Assembly (NCBI RefSeq): GCF_036370855.1
Contig: NC_088103.1
Coordinates: 10,417,404 to 10,481,403, forward strand
Direction: 5' to 3'
DNA from: Dromaius novaehollandiae
Taxonomy: Eukaryota; Chordata; Aves; Casuariiformes; Dromaiidae
DNA: 64,000 nucleotides
Below are positions 63,365-64,000 of this stretch, piece after piece. Numbering within the stretch: the first letter of the stretch is position 1; every line of letters starts with the position of its first letter. The position numbers were made by a program, and so were the translations under genes. The notes below the pieces were generated by a model. It did not search any database. It saw only the letters and a program-made list of their open reading frames with translations, and was not told where the DNA came from.

Positions 63365-64000
63365 CTAGGAGGAAACAACAAGGCTTCAGCCAGAAAAATG
63401 AAGTAGCAGCTGAAACACACGGAAGATGATTGCGGTGATCATCTTGAAACAGTTCTCCTCCAGATCCCAAATTTCAAAGATCTCCCCAGATATTACAGAA
63501 GCAACTGCCAGCCTTCACTGTGTGCGGTAAGGTGTCACAACAGAAATGTTTTTAGACTGGGGCTTCACATCTTCTGTGTTTAGATGCATTCCTGCCTGAA
63601 GACTTAGAAGGATCTACCGGGGGAATTATCTGGAAAGCCCACAAAGAATTCATTCAAAATTTTAAAAATATCTTTTCTTGTTCCAAGTCCTAAGAGCTGC
63701 CTACACAGTCAACAGCAATACACTTGCCAAAACAGGAAGATTCATGCTGTATTTACTATTTTCCACACTCTTTCACCGGGCACCCACTGTTAGGCACCCC
63801 CAGAAACGGGCTAATGAACCTGGTGGACTTCTGATTGGATCTGGTACAGGTGCTACTGTGGTCTCAGTTGAATACCATACAAACCTGCCAAGATCTCTTA
63901 GTGACCAGTAACACCATACACCATACTGCCAGGGAGAGACTTGTAAGACACTTGTTTTACAAATTCTGAAGTAGGGAATGAAGCCGAGCACCTGCATGTA
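63365..64000 (-). other. HKDC1: HKDC1 intron 14 (partial)
   Basis: Sequence upstream of HKDC1 exon 15 on the minus strand. I looked for the expected 100 bp exon with [11 protein letters not shown] and did not find it, so the intron runs past the window edge. Confidence 0.75.

Overview
The window is vertebrate nuclear DNA, most likely from a bird. Genes are split by spliceosomal introns, the introns are short for a vertebrate, CpG-rich promoter islands are strong, and the only transposon relic I recognise is an old CR1-type LINE tail. A close sauropsid relative (crocodilian or turtle) cannot be excluded by eye. The gene order TSPAN15 - TACR2 - HK1 - HKDC1 matches the human 10q22 block in order and relative orientation.

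Layout: (1) 1-2867 is part of TSPAN15 intron 1. The first coding exon lies at 2868-2963 on the minus strand inside a CpG island, and the rest of the gene runs off the left edge. (2) 6681-14273 (+) is a complete five-exon TACR2 gene (neurokinin A receptor, 381 aa), head to head with TSPAN15. (3) 19502-48190 (-) is a complete 18-exon HK1 gene (hexokinase 1, 917 aa), tail to tail with TACR2. Every exon joins in frame, and the total length equals the mammalian protein. (4) 48191-60455 is a 12 kb HK1-HKDC1 intergenic region: a GC-rich island at the HK1 promoter, then moderate-GC sequence, then AT-richer sequence. (5) 60456-63364 (-) holds the last four coding exons of HKDC1, whose upstream part runs off the right edge.

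HK1 and HKDC1 are tandem paralogues. Within HK1 the N-half exons 3-9 and C-half exons 11-17 have identical lengths (149, 120, 96, 100, 184, 156, 234 bp), a direct footprint of the ancient fusion/duplication that made the 100-kDa hexokinases. HK1 and HKDC1 phosphorylate glucose at the outer mitochondrial membrane or in the cytosol. TACR2 is a Gq-coupled tachykinin receptor and TSPAN15 is a tetraspanin partner of ADAM10. The genes are neighbours by ancient synteny; I see no sign that they form a functional unit.

I found no undescribed gene system, CRISPR array, virus-like element or RNA gene. The items worth a second look are regulatory or structural: a duplicated CACGTG E-box cassette and two E-box/GATA overlaps upstream of HK1, a G-quadruplex-type repeat just upstream of the HK1 start codon, an intronic polyadenylation candidate after HK1 exon 3, a weak HK1 exon 13 donor beside a short repeat, a long CA/C-rich tract abutting the TSPAN15 exon 1 donor, and an ERY instead of DRY motif in TACR2. 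Exon boundaries were placed by hand from splice consensus, reading frame and family exon lengths. UTR ends, islands and composition boundaries are approximate.
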